In this document: positions 9,108-19,011 of the stretch, one piece after another
Layout: each line of letters begins with the position of its first letter
Numbering within the stretch: the first letter of the stretch is position 1
NCBI GenBank assembly: GCA_036768485.1
Contig: JAVLUZ010000154.1
Coordinates: 21,381,896-21,445,895, forward strand
DNA length: 64,000 nt
From: Mermis nigrescens
Taxonomy: Eukaryota; Nematoda; Enoplea; Mermithida; Mermithidae
Reading direction: 5' to 3'
The notes under the pieces: model-generated
The model's database searches: none
Seen by the model: the letters and a program-made list of their open reading frames with translations, nothing else
Told to the model about the DNA's origin: nothing
Made by a program: the position numbers and the translations under genes

Positions 9108-10517
9108 ATGGATATAAGCGATCGTCTATCGAGCTACTTTCAACGAAACTTCGGAAGACAACCCTTAAAAGGGCGCTACATAATTTGTTCGACGGATATA
9201 AGTTGTGCGATGGCTTGCGATATGATTTTAAAGGACCCTAGATATCCTGGCATAGTCTCGATCGACTGCGAATTCTATAATGCAGAGAATAAAGCTGACG
9301 TCGACATAAGCAAATTTCGACCATGGGTTATGTGGCCGAACGAGTATAAAATCTTCCCGATTAACGAATTTGGAAGACCGGAGAAGCCGGGTGCATTCAT
9401 TAGATTGATTCAAGTCACCCGAGTTGATGGCAGCACAGTAATATTCGATTTACATCTGATGAAGTCGATACCGCCGGCGTTGAACTATCTTCTGACCAGC
9501 AGCAATGTTCAGCGGATAGGATTCGATTTTCATCAAGATCAATTGGCGCTAGGGAATACGGATGTTCGTTTAGCTACTGTGGACGTCCAAGCCGATTGTC
9601 ACCCTATTTGGAATCTATTGTACCACCAAAAGACATTAGCGTATTTGTGCGAACGATTTCACGTGTCGGAATTGGGCGATCTGTTGCTTAAGCTCGGTAT
9701 ACCATATAATTTGGGAGGAATACGACCAGGCTTACGTCACGTCGTCGAGCACTTGTTTGGGAAACCATTACCAAAGACAGAGCAGGGAGAGGACTTCGAC
9801 TGGGCTGCAACTAAACTTTCTCTTGAACAGCTTAGCTATGCAGCCATGGATTCACTCGCCAACTTGGATGCCTATCTGATTATAGATGAGCATCATGCGG
9901 CGCTGATGAAGGTTAAAAACGAGCTGATCGGGTGCTTCAAGCTACAAACGTTATCGGTCTTATCGACAAGAATTTGCAAAAATGAGGAATCGATCAAAAT
10001 GGATGTTGATAATCCACTAAGGGTTGCTAGCGTCCAAACAGTCGACTCGTCGTTTTCGAAATCGGAGGATCAGCCTTTGAAAAACCGGGAGAAAATTGTA
10101 CCGGCTGCGGCTGTTGTTGAGGAAATTACTGATGTGCCCAACGTACGTGCAGTGTCGGAAAATAATACGTCTACGCCTAATACCGTTTCTAATGCCTTTG
10201 ATCAGACAGTCGACATCGACGAAGCCTATTTAAGCATGAAACTCTACGCTAAGCAGTTTCGTCAGCGGTTCGGGCGTGCTGAATACCGACCTTTTGTCCA
10301 GCAGTCATGGACATCCGATATGCAAGCTTATCTGGAAAACAAAGTTACCGAATTTACGAGAAAATTTTCGGACAAGTTATCCGATGGGATGCGTCGAAAT
10401 ATTCTCTCAGTCTTGCGTAAAAGATTGATGGATCGAAGTCAATGTACCAATAATCGCCGTCAAAAATATAACGAATATAACAACGGGAAAGCTAATCGAC
10501 CTGGATTCGTCGAATAA
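9108..10517 (+). CDS. Captured DEDDy 3'-5' exonuclease (EXD/Mut-7/Nibbler-like)
   Basis: Predicted 3'-5' exonuclease acting on RNA or single-stranded DNA, encoded downstream of integrase where other elements carry env. Motif I is SIDCEF (D 9264, E 9270), motif II RIGFDFHQD (D 9537) and motif III YAAMD (Y 9837, D 9849), so the complete DEDDy set is present. Between motifs II and III the pattern LGKPLPK...W...LSLEQLSYAAMD is characteristic of the WRN/EXD2/Mut-7 group. A longer than usual loop separates motif I from the next strand. The C-terminal half is low-complexity, then helical and basic. The frame opens at 9054, but the first in-frame ATG is 9108; two out-of-frame ATGs precede it. It has no introns and looks more GC-rich than pol, as expected for a gene taken from cDNA. 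No frame break is seen. DEDDy ORF3s are known in bdelloid rotifer LTR elements; whether this one is related is untested. Confidence 0.9.
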   Translation: MDISDRLSSYFQRNFGRQPLKGRYIICSTDISCAMACDMILKDPRYPGIVSIDCEFYNAENKADVDISKFRPWVMWPNEYKIFPINEFGRPEKPGAFIRLIQVTRVDGSTVIFDLHLMKSIPPALNYLLTSSNVQRIGFDFHQDQLALGNTDVRLATVDVQADCHPIWNLLYHQKTLAYLCERFHVSELGDLLLKLGIPYNLGGIRPGLRHVVEHLFGKPLPKTEQGEDFDWAATKLSLEQLSYAAMDSLANLDAYLIIDEHHAALMKVKNELIGCFKLQTLSVLSTRICKNEESIKMDVDNPLRVASVQTVDSSFSKSEDQPLKNREKIVPAAAVVEEITDVPNVRAVSENNTSTPNTVSNAFDQTVDIDEAYLSMKLYAKQFRQRFGRAEYRPFVQQSWTSDMQAYLENKVTEFTRKFSDKLSDGMRRNILSVLRKRLMDRSQCTNNRRQKYNEYNNGKANRPGFVE

Positions 10518-10660
10518 CCAAATATTTTCGTGCTAATATTTTGCTGAATATTGACGTTTTGTTTTGTGTAAACCGTCTAAATGGGATTTATCTTATCGTT
10601 TCGCATATGTTTAATCTCTATTTATCATATATTTTGAATTGCGAGACGCAATTTTGTTTA

Positions 10661-10672
10661 ACGGGAGGAAAG
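10661..10672 (+). other. Polypurine tract
   Basis: ACGGGAGGAAAG directly abuts the 3' LTR and would prime plus-strand DNA synthesis. Confidence 0.75.
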
Positions 10673-11304
10673 TGTAGCAAATGTGATTTTCAGCATTCTT
10701 ACTTACCGTAATCCGCACACTCAAAGCTATCGTATACTTTATGTTTTAATTACCGTAAGATATCGAAAAACTTATTCTTAATTTTATTCGAGTATTATAA
10801 AAAGTTTTACGGGCTTTTTATGTCTTTTTCGCATCTTTCTTAGACCACACATCTACATTCGTTGCGCATTTAGTCACTTGATCGTCATACGATGCCTACG
10901 CATATTTTTTTGAATCTATATTCTCGAACGCTAGAATTCTTTTTCTTCTTTGAAATTATTCTCGAAATATTCTTATCTGACCACCTGACACGAGTTCTTT
11001 ACTAAATTTCTGATTACAGTATGCTACCGTATGGTCGGGAGAATGATTAAAAACCTTTCTCCGCCTATCCGAAGGAATTTCCTAAAAATTATAAAAGTCG
11101 TTGTCACCACTAAATTGTGTCATCTTCTACCGAATTTTCGGGTTGAATTCTTCGGGAATTGCCGAGTGCCTGCGACTATTTTGCTTATTCGATTGAGCGT
11201 ATTTGTGCATTATTCGATATTTATCATTTTGTGCTTAACATTTGCGTAACGAAATAAAGACGCAAATCCAAAAGCAAAGACTTTGTTAGTGACGACCTGC
11301 TACA
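10673..11304 (+). repeat. 3' LTR (632 bp)
   Basis: Direct repeat of 216-848. It starts TGTAGCAAATGTG and ends CTGCTACA. It is followed by cttgtttgaa, a repeat found inverted near 25.27 kb, and not by a copy of the 5' flank. Confidence 0.95.
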
Positions 11305-11441
11305 CTTGTTTGAAAAGGATAATTCTGATGTTAAGAACAGTATTGTTTTCCGTGTTCTTGGACTGCTGTCGTTATTGTGGCATGTTACTGTACGTGTTTA
11401 CTGACTGATGTACTCAAATCAGACTAATTAAAAGTGGGGTA
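11305..11441. repeat. Flank repeat shared with 25.16-25.29 kb
   Basis: This stretch, including gatgttaagaacag and tgtggcatgttactgta, is the reverse complement of the DNA after the CTAGCAA-type element at 25164-25290. It also resembles 15089-15230. The CTAGCAA MITE therefore sits inside a larger dispersed repeat. Confidence 0.6.
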
Positions 11442-12116
11442 CTAGTAAAGGAAAATGCTCTGATGGAACAAAAAAGATGAATATACTTGGAATTGTGGAT
11501 TATTAAGGATGTAAAAGGAGGGGACTAGGAAAAATCTACCTAAAGTCGCAAAATCTGCTAAAAATCAGACTTTCTCTAAGCAACGCTAAAAATCGATGTA
11601 TATTCTGCGGCCAACAGATTAAAATAACTATTTAACCATAAAAATGATTGAAAAAGCAGCACGTTAGCTATGCAGTAGCTATGGGAAATGATATTGAGTA
11701 AACTAAGTCTTCTAAGCCAATTGAATGAAATAGCAAACATCGAAGACAATTGGAGACATGGTTGGTTTAAAACAGTAGGAAACGCGTAAGTTGACTTGAA
11801 ACAGACTAAATGTAGATACACTAGCATGCCCGAAACGATTGTGTGCACTAATCAATCGGCCCCTGCTTTGCTTGCTATAATGCTCATAACAAAATAAAAC
11901 AACTTTAAATACAATACCTCTTAGTTTTCTATCAATCAGGTGCCAGCAATTTAAAAAAGTAACCTCGATAGATTTCGTACACTCTTATCTGAAACTTCGA
12001 ACATTATTAAAAAAAGACACTTTTTAGAGGCCGCAGAATATAATTCGATTTTTAGCGTTGCTTAGAGAAAGTCTGATTTTTAGCACATTTTGCGACTTTA
12101 GGTAGATTTTTCCTAG
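11442..12116. mobile_element. TA-targeting CTAGCAA-family MITE, short form, copy 1
   Basis: Inverted arms of about 150 bases. The left arm has aaaatgctctgatggaacaa, the block ggaggggactagg, and tattctgcggcc. The right arm repeats these inverted and is truncated near 12116. A TA precedes the left end. The sister copy is 24448-25163. No ORF of transposase type; TA target and short ends suggest a Tc1/mariner-related non-autonomous element. Confidence 0.7.
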
Positions 12117-12226
12117 TATAATACATACACAATGCAAGTATAAATTGCTAAGTACCTAATGACATTCGCTACAACACTGACAAAGATAGGAATAACTACT
12201 ATTTTTTGTTAACAAAAAGTTGGGTA

Positions 12227-13524
12227 CTAGCAAGAAAAAATGCTCCGATGGAACAAAAAAAAGGCAGAATATACTTGGAACAAAGAATTATCAAGGACGT
12301 AAAAGGAGGGGACTAGAAAAAGCTCCTATCTACAAATGTCACAAAATTTGCTAAAACTCAGAAATTTCCTAAACAAAGAAAAAATGAAAGTAAGTAAATC
12401 AAAGAAAAAACCTACCTGTGCCTAAAACTGCAAGATCTGCTAAAAATCAGACTTTTTCTAAGCAACGCAAAAATCGAAGTATATTCTGCGGCCTCTGAAA
12501 AAAATAGGTGAACCTTCTCATATTGTCCACCATACAGTGGGCGGTTCCAAAATTCTGAGGGTGGTTTTCAAATTGGAATATTGGCCTTAAAAATAGTGCT
12601 ATGGCGAAGAAAACACCATTTTTGAACGTTTCTTGTCGAGCTCTATCTATCGGTACCTACCAAAAAAACCCAAAAAGAGCAGAAAGATTTGAAAAATTGA
12701 ATTTTGGAGGTATTGTTGGGTATTTGCGTTTTCTTGTTGGGTATTTTGCTTAGGGGTGCATACTCCCCAAACCCCCTACGTCTAGGTATGGTGTCCAATG
12801 CTTAATATAAAGCTTATAAAATAAATCTCAAATCTGCGTTTTTGCTAATCACTTGCAACGTTAATTTATTCGATATTGTGGCTAGATAAATATTACAAAA
12901 AGTTATATCCTATGATTATTTGCGATACCGCAACGAAAGACTGTGATTTCTATATAATGCATGCGTCCATTCAGTACTCTTCTGGCGTTTAATCCCCATA
13001 GACCACCCGGATTTTATTCCTGCCCATGTAAACTGATAACCATTAGGCATGGGAGGTTAGGGGTATGCACCAGTGTTCAATCAGAACGTCGAAAATTGCC
13101 GTTTTTCCAACATACCATAATTACTATTTTTTGACCCAGAAAAATATTGCAACATGGCGCTGCTCAGCTATGGCGATATCTGCTTTTGCAGAGTGAGTGG
13201 TTCAGTTATCTAGCCCAATGTTTTTTCTTTGTTCGACAGGATGCTGCTTTCTTCTGCAGGCCGCAGAATATACTTCGATTTTTGCGTTGCTTAGAAAAAG
13301 TCTGATTTTTAGCAGATCTTGCAGTTTTAGGCACAGGTAGGTTTTTTCTTTGATTTACTTACTTTCATTTTTTCTTTGTTTAGGAAATTTCTGAGTTTTA
13401 GCAAATTTTGTGACATTTGTAGATAGGAGCTTTTTCTAGTCCCCTCCTTTTACGTCCTTGATAATTCTTTGTTCCAAGTATATTCTGCCTTTTTTTGTTC
13501 CATCGGAGCATTTTTTCTTGCTAG
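12227..13524. mobile_element. TA-targeting composite MITE, long form, copy 1
   Basis: Inverted arms of about 270 bases (left 12227-12496, right 13256-13524), ends CTAGCAAG/CTTGCTAG. Between them lies a 255-bp hAT-like MITE (about 12532-12790) and a further block containing aacatggcgctgctcagc. The same composite, with its core in the opposite orientation, occurs at 28149-29484, so the nested insertion moved as part of this unit. Confidence 0.8.
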
Positions 13525-14015
13525 TGTATATATACACAGGTTAGGAAATACACAACGTGATTTTTCCTACCGCTAATTTTGGAAACACTTGTAAGTATTT
13601 TTTAACATTTTCAGATGCTTTTTTGTCATTTTCGACCAAAAAGAATAACATGCAGACATGCAACAATTAGATGTTAGTGGATCCCATCCCCAAAGTCGGT
13701 CGTCCACACCAATTTTTCTCACAGAGGCAGGAAATTCCGACCCCCCCCTCGCCTCGATTTTCAACAAGAACTTGCATTTTGACCATTTTTAGGTGCCTTT
13801 TCATCATTGAGATTGGAGACGCTGATTTTCCCCACTCACCGCCTTAAAGTTAGCTAGGTCCTACCCAAAGTTAGTTGTCCAACCATAACCCAAGAGTCGG
13901 AGAAAGTTTGACAACGCCATTTGCGATTTTTGGAGAAAGCTTGCGTTTTTTGACTATTTTCAGGTGTTTTTTTTGCCATTTTTGGATTGAAAATTGGAGG
14001 TCATTCACTAATAAC
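13525..14015. repeat. Debris of TACATGTAACGG-type repeats
   Basis: No gene. Repeated wording (for example cattttcagatgcttttttg and ccatttttggattgaaaattggagg) matches the family at 53868-54095 and 59029-59237. Confidence 0.45.
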
Positions 14016-14270
14016 CTTAGGTGGGCGGCACCAAAATTCTGGGAGTTGCAAGATTTTTCAAAGGTCAAAGAATCGCCTTAAAAATGGTGGTATGACGAAA
14101 AACACCATTTTCCAACATTTCTCATCAAACACTATCAATTGGCATCAAAAAATTACGATAAAAACAAAAAAAAAATTCAAAAAATAAATTCTGGGAAGTA
14201 TTTTGTTTTCTAGGGGATTATTTTGGTTCTAGGGGTACATAATCTCTACCACCCCTCACGCCCAGGTGTG
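14016..14270 (+). mobile_element. hAT-like MITE (GGGCAGC family) with exact 8-bp TSD
   Basis: Begins CTTAGGTGGGCGGCACC and ends CACGCCCAGGTGTG, flanked by CTAATAAC on both sides (14008-14015 and 14271-14278). 255 bp with no coding capacity. Its body carries the family signature around the phrase aacaccattttcc. Confidence 0.8.
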
Positions 14271-14899
14271 CTAATAACCCACCTCCTAGGCGCCCCATCT
14301 CGAAATTTCCCATCGTCACATGTATGTTCCCCCCAGCCCCCGCCCTAGTCACGATCGTGACATCATGAGTGACATAGTTCGCTTTGCCCGCCGCTCGCTC
14401 ACTATAGCGTATAAATCAGTGTATTAACTCCAAATCACAGTAAATCGCAAAATTTCGAGAACCGGTTAGCGGACACTAGCGAAGGCAGTTACGATTTTTT
14501 TAGGCTATATCTGTATATTACAAACCCGTATTGTATATTACTCAAGAAAAGAACAAATTTAATGAGTGAGTGATTGCGGCTACAAAAGAGATTTACAAAC
14601 AGATAGTTAATCGGATATGCAGTATTTTTTCAGAGTGAGCAAATTAAAAACATTATTTATACGAGATAAGATATCAGCGCTAAATTATTTATTTCTTTTA
14701 TAGATCTTTTTTCGCTTCTTTGAAAAAGTTTAGGTGCCTATGTGCTGAGGATATAAAATGTGGGTAGTATTTTTTTCTGGACCGCCCTATATAAAATGAG
14801 AAATTTGTTATTGACATGAAACTAAATCAGTTATTAACATACATCAGAGCTTCTTCATAATCTCTATCTTAGAGCCAGTGAACGATGTTCTGTTGAGGC
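14271..14899. other. No gene recognised
   Basis: Contains a short fragment near 14310-14345 (acatgtatgttcccccc) of the TACATGTA repeat family. Otherwise AT-rich DNA without coding signal. Confidence 0.4.
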
Positions 14900-15088
14900 A
14901 CTTTATTCAGAAGCCGCAAAACATCAGTTTTTTAAGCCTTTTACAGCGGAAGTCTAATTTTTTCGGCAGACTTACAACTCTCACATGCATTGGCTACCTC
15001 TCGTTAGTCTACTCCTTTTATGTCCTTAATGATGCTATATTTGAAGCATATTTGTACTTTTTGTTTCATTGGAACATTATCTTTGCTA
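14900..15088. mobile_element. Old CTAGCAA-family MITE arm
   Basis: Diverged right arm. The sequence tctactccttttatgtcctt and the end catctttgctag correspond to the arms at 25050-25163. The left half is not recognisable. Confidence 0.5.
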
Positions 15089-16333
15089 GCACCCTATTTT
15101 TGATTCTAAGCATTTGAGTAAATAATTCAGTAAAAGAACTACGGTGTTTTACCAAAATGATGACAGCATTCCAAGAGCGTGAGGAAACAGGATTATTCTT
15201 GAAGAATAACAACCTCAAAGTCAGATTTGTACTTCCATCGTTGCCAAGAACATTTCGAAAAAGTAATTTTCCTAAATGCTCCTGGAGTGAAGGTATTTTT
15301 CAGTATACACTCACTAGCATTCCAGCATGCGAATAAAACTGAAGTCAGGTTAACAACCTTGATGTTACGTAGAACACTTCAAAGAAAATTGCCATCTTCA
15401 ACATGATGGAGCTAATATTAAGTTCTGGTTCAAACTTTATACAAACACAGAATTTAAGCTCCTACAACCTTTTAGGTCTAAAGTTTATTTGAAGCGTAAA
15501 CATTATACAGCCACTAGATGCAAAGACCATTCGACGTCATATCTATACTATCTTTAGTGAACATTTAGAATATGAAAACTTCTTCAATAGTCTAAAATTA
15601 AAGGTAAACTTCAACATAAACTTTTGCACAAGTACACAGATGAGTAATCCCGACATGCACGGAGAGCATTTTTTAAAAAGTAAGCTTCTTCAATCACGAA
15701 CTTAAGCTTAATCTTAAGGTTTATCTTTAACTAAATATTAGGCGTAAAGAAGCTTATGGTCACATTCGTAACATTACAAAGAACATCTTAACAAACCAGC
15801 TTCTGCAATGCTCTGCGAAAAATAAATGTTTTAACTCTGAACTTGAAACTTTAAACGTCCAAAACTAATATAGGGTTGAGTGTAAAGAAGCAAAATGGAC
15901 AAGAAACATGTTTTTTACCTCAGAGTATTAACCATTCACCACCATGAATAACACATTTTTTGTTCACTGGCAGAGTGTAAGCTTTAAACTGCTACAGCTA
16001 ACTCTATATTGAAACTTGGTCAAGTTCAACATGTAGCCCATAAAACGTCTTTTATCTGTAAGTATTTCAATGAACCAAAACCAAGTTATTAGCAGACATA
16101 AAGAAGATGAAAACACGACCAAAATCTGTCTCTTTCACCCCCAGATTTTTTACACTCTTTTCACTCCCACCCAAGTACTGGTGCCAAATTGGAAAAACAA
16201 AAAACGCTTTAGCGAATATCTTTTATCATTCCTATTTTTGAATTGCATGAGATATTTACACTGAGTTGTGTACAAGCTGCCCTAGAAACCATCGAAAAAT
16301 CGTCATAGCATTGCGCAACAAGTTTGCACGCTC
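15089..16333. repeat. Diverged GTGTAAA-rich repeat block
   Basis: No gene. Short phrases such as aactttacac, gtgtaaag and ggtcagattcg-like blocks recur every few hundred bases. They match 25.5-27.8 kb and, more clearly, the 473-bp tandem at 47393-48770. Confidence 0.5.
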
Positions 16334-16341
16334 ATTCAAAC

Positions 16342-17252
16342 TAGTGCTGTGAAAAAATATCTTTATCTTTATCTTTCTAGCAAGATAAAGATAAAGATAT
16401 CTTTATCTTTATCTTTCTAGCAAGATAAAGATAAAGATATCTTTATCTTTATCTTGACGATTTCTTTATTCTATCTTCATCTTTTGGAAAAATCACAGAC
16501 CGTCTTTATCTTTATCTTCTTGATAGGAATTTATCTTGGTAAAAAAAGATAAACTATCTATATAAGTTAGCACGTCATCCGAAATGCAGGTTTGACGTGA
16601 AACACATTTAGACGCATTCAAGTTTTACTGTGATACAAAAAAAGAAAAGAAAACGATTGTTCAAAACCTCTATGGCGTGCGGCCCAAACAAATGTCTGTA
16701 TATGGACCTAAGTCAGCGGGAGTGATATCAATCTAAGCGGGAGTACTAGCACCCACGTTAATCTAAGTCTAAGCCCAGGAAACATAGAGAACTTTGAAAA
16801 AATCAATAATTCTTGCGACTATACTTTGTACAGGTGCACAGAGCAGGGTTTTGATGCTTGTGGAAACAAAGAAGTGACTTGCTGTCTGCCAGTAGTAGTA
16901 TTACATGGGTCAGTCAGTACTGCGGGTAAACCCCCAAACCTACATTTATGTGTGCTTAATGCCTATCACCTCTTTGAGCTCAGGTGTAATGGTTAGGGCA
17001 TTCAGTTGGCTGCTTTGCATCACCCACTCTCGTTTATTGCACTTCTCATACATCATTCTCCTAGGTCCGAACGACCATATTTACTTTTTATCTTTATCTT
17101 TATCTTTTTGGTTCCTTTATCTTGCAAATTATCTTTATCTTTATCTTTCTCAATTTTTTATCTTTATCTTTATCTTTATCTTCTAGATTTTGAAATTTCA
17201 TCTTTATCTTTTATTCTTATCTTGCGAAAAATTCTTATCTTTTACAACACTA
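16342..17252. mobile_element. hAT-like element with GATAAA arrays at both ends, exact TSD
   Basis: 911 bp flanked by a perfect 8-bp duplication ATTCAAAC (16334-16341 and 17253-17260). Ends are TAGTGCTGTGAAAA and TTTTACAACACTA. The left end carries runs of TTTATC/GATAAA from 16358 to about 16530, including a GATAAAGATA/TATCTTTATC palindrome. The right end carries TTTATC arrays from about 17080 to 17250. No transposase ORF. TSD length and TAG(T/G) ends indicate hAT. Confidence 0.85.
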
Positions 17253-17633
17253 ATTCAAACTCTGTATTACAAAAAGTATCCAAAACTTTTTCTACCTATC
17301 TTTTGAAATATCGCGCTTCTTAGATGCGTTTCATTATGACTGTAGGTAAGAGTCGCTTTTTATGAGTATATTGAGTTATAGAATGATCCTTGAAATTGTC
17401 CAGGTGCAAAATTAAATCGGATTTATAGGCCACGTTTGTAGCATGATTGATTTGACCTAAAATCATTGCCCTGTAATAAATAAAGCATACTATACTTATG
17501 TGCTCTAAACTGATCGTCTCTTCGTGAGCACGTATAGTCAGTAATATTGCTTTCTGCATGAAACGTTTGTCGAATTTCACTTAATTTAACTTTTCAACGC
17601 CGCTGAATTCTGCAGTCTAAAATGCATATAATG
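17253..17633. other. No gene recognised
   Basis: AT-rich; an 86-codon frame on the minus strand has no recognisable domain. Confidence 0.4.
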
Positions 17634-17641
17634 AGTGGAGC

Positions 17642-17914
17642 CGCACCTGGGCGTGGAGTGGGGGGGGGTTTGGGGGTATGCACCACCCCAGAAAACCAAA
17701 ATACCCCCCCCCCCCAGAAATCAAAATACCACCCCCTAGAATTCAATTTTTGAAAATTTTTTTCGTCTTTTCGCAATTTTTTGATGCCAATGGATAGTGC
17801 TTGATGAGAAACGTCGAAAAATGGTGTTCTTATCGCCATACCACCATTTTTAAGGCCATTTTTTACCTTCAAAAAATTTTGCATCCCCCAGAAGTTTCTT
17901 GCTGCCCACGTATA
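17642..17914 (-). mobile_element. hAT-like MITE (GGGCAGC family) with exact 8-bp TSD
   Basis: 273 bp from CGCACCTGGGCGTGG to GCTGCCCACGTATA, flanked by AGTGGAGC (17634-17641, 17915-17922). Poly-C/G blocks lie near the first end. Confidence 0.85.
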
Positions 17915-17922
17915 AGTGGAGC

Positions 17923-18852
17923 TGATCAGCTTTACTGTGTACTATATTTAAAATTAAAAGCCGAGTCTTTACAATATTTTTCAATAAGATGACATGCCAT
18001 TTCGCGTGTACATACATAGTTCATTTATTTAGTAAGTATAATATGACATATAAACTGCAAATAATAGATTGTGATTGTTTCTGCATTAATTTCAATAAAA
18101 ACTCATTACTTTTCGAAAACGCTTGTCCTCAAAAGTTTGATTAATAATGAGTTCTCATAATGCCTTTTCTCAGTATGCTGCCTTTGCTTTGAATAAATTA
18201 AATTCAAAAAAAGGAATAATTCTAGAATTCATTTTACTCAGCGGTAGGATCAACTTTTAAGCAAGAGAAAGTTATAAATGAATGGCTATGTCTATACCTA
18301 GATAATTGTATACTGTGTGGTGTCGCAGGATATTAAGATATCTATTACAATGCGCAAAATTTTGTTAACTTTTATTCTTTAGGACGTCGTCCATTCCTAG
18401 CCTATATGAACGAGTCCGTTTATTTCGGTCAAAGTAGTGAAGACGTCATCTCAGTATGCTGCCTTTGCTCTTAATATTCAATGATGTTTTCGGAAAAGTC
18501 GAATAAGGACAATTGTGTCTTTTGAACTACTACTAAATTATAATATTGCACTCCTCAAAGTTTCTTACGAATCTCATCACGTAGCATAGGCAAGTTATCT
18601 CGAGTTTACTCTTAATATAGTCTTATTCTGAAGCTATTGGGCTGGCTCACAAATTCACAATGACTTAAGTAAACAGATCGACTAATTAAATTGATCGTCT
18701 ATCTCATAAAGACGTGTAAATTTTGTGACTCACTACATTATGGCGGTAAAACTTTGCATTGTTTTGTTTCTTTCATTTTACTTTGTTTTACTCCGCTGAT
18801 ATGTATCATCTGCTTCTGCGAATAAGTCATTTCTTATCGATCGCTTCTAAAG
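17923..18852. other. Intron or intergenic DNA, nothing recognised
   Basis: No repeat family or coding signal that I can name. If the exon at 18853 is internal, this is its upstream intron. The last bases (catttcttatcgatcgcttctaaag) form the likely acceptor. Confidence 0.35.
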
Positions 18853-19011
18853 GTTCACGCGGAATTGGTAGGTGGTTTTGAGATTGGATCCAGTTTATCC
18901 TATTTGACTGCTTTGCGTTGCAATGGAGATAATCTAAATTTCATAGAATTGTACAATGCAGACAAGTCTGAAGCACCTGTGTTGCGTACCAAAGTCGTGC
19001 TCAGTGAACAA
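18853..19011 (+). CDS. Internal coding exon of an unrecognised gene (exon 1 seen)
   Basis: 159 bases, 53 codons, no stop, phase 0 at both ends. The acceptor is cgcttctaaag|GTTCAC and the donor GAACAA|gtaaaa. The encoded segment starts VHAELVGGFEIG and contains TALRCNGDNLNFIELYN. Codon use looks protein-like and it does not resemble any repeat in the window. The next exon (20327-20497) is also phase 0, so the two can be joined without breaking the frame. I do not recognise the family. It is probably part of a larger gene extending outside the visible exons. Confidence 0.5.

Larger units (their letters stand above)
216..11304 (+). mobile_element. Ty3/gypsy-type LTR retrotransposon carrying env-like and DEDDy exonuclease genes
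   Basis: A complete element bounded by two direct LTRs that begin TGTA(A/G)CA and end TGCTACA. It has a primer-binding site just after the 5' LTR and a purine-rich tract just before the 3' LTR. Internal order is gag, env-like ectodomain, membrane anchor plus protease plus RT, RNase H plus integrase, a 0.7 kb spacer, and an exonuclease. The D,D(35)E integrase and the GPY/F-type C-terminal module place it in Metaviridae. The near-identical LTRs suggest recent insertion. No target-site duplication is visible (atta versus cttg). The coding region has two frame breaks, so this copy is defective as read unless the breaks are sequence errors. Confidence 0.95.

Noticed and set aside
16985..17045. tRNA-like phrase ggtgtaatggttagggcatt inside the GATAAA hAT-like element
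   Set aside because: Only an A-box resemblance; no B box or stems.
17594..17884. Frames reading like FLKVKNGLKNGGMA in several places (17.6, 21.1, 38.9, 42.8, 52.5 kb)
   Set aside because: They translate the GGGCAGC-family MITE and recur with it; no ATG-to-stop conservation.
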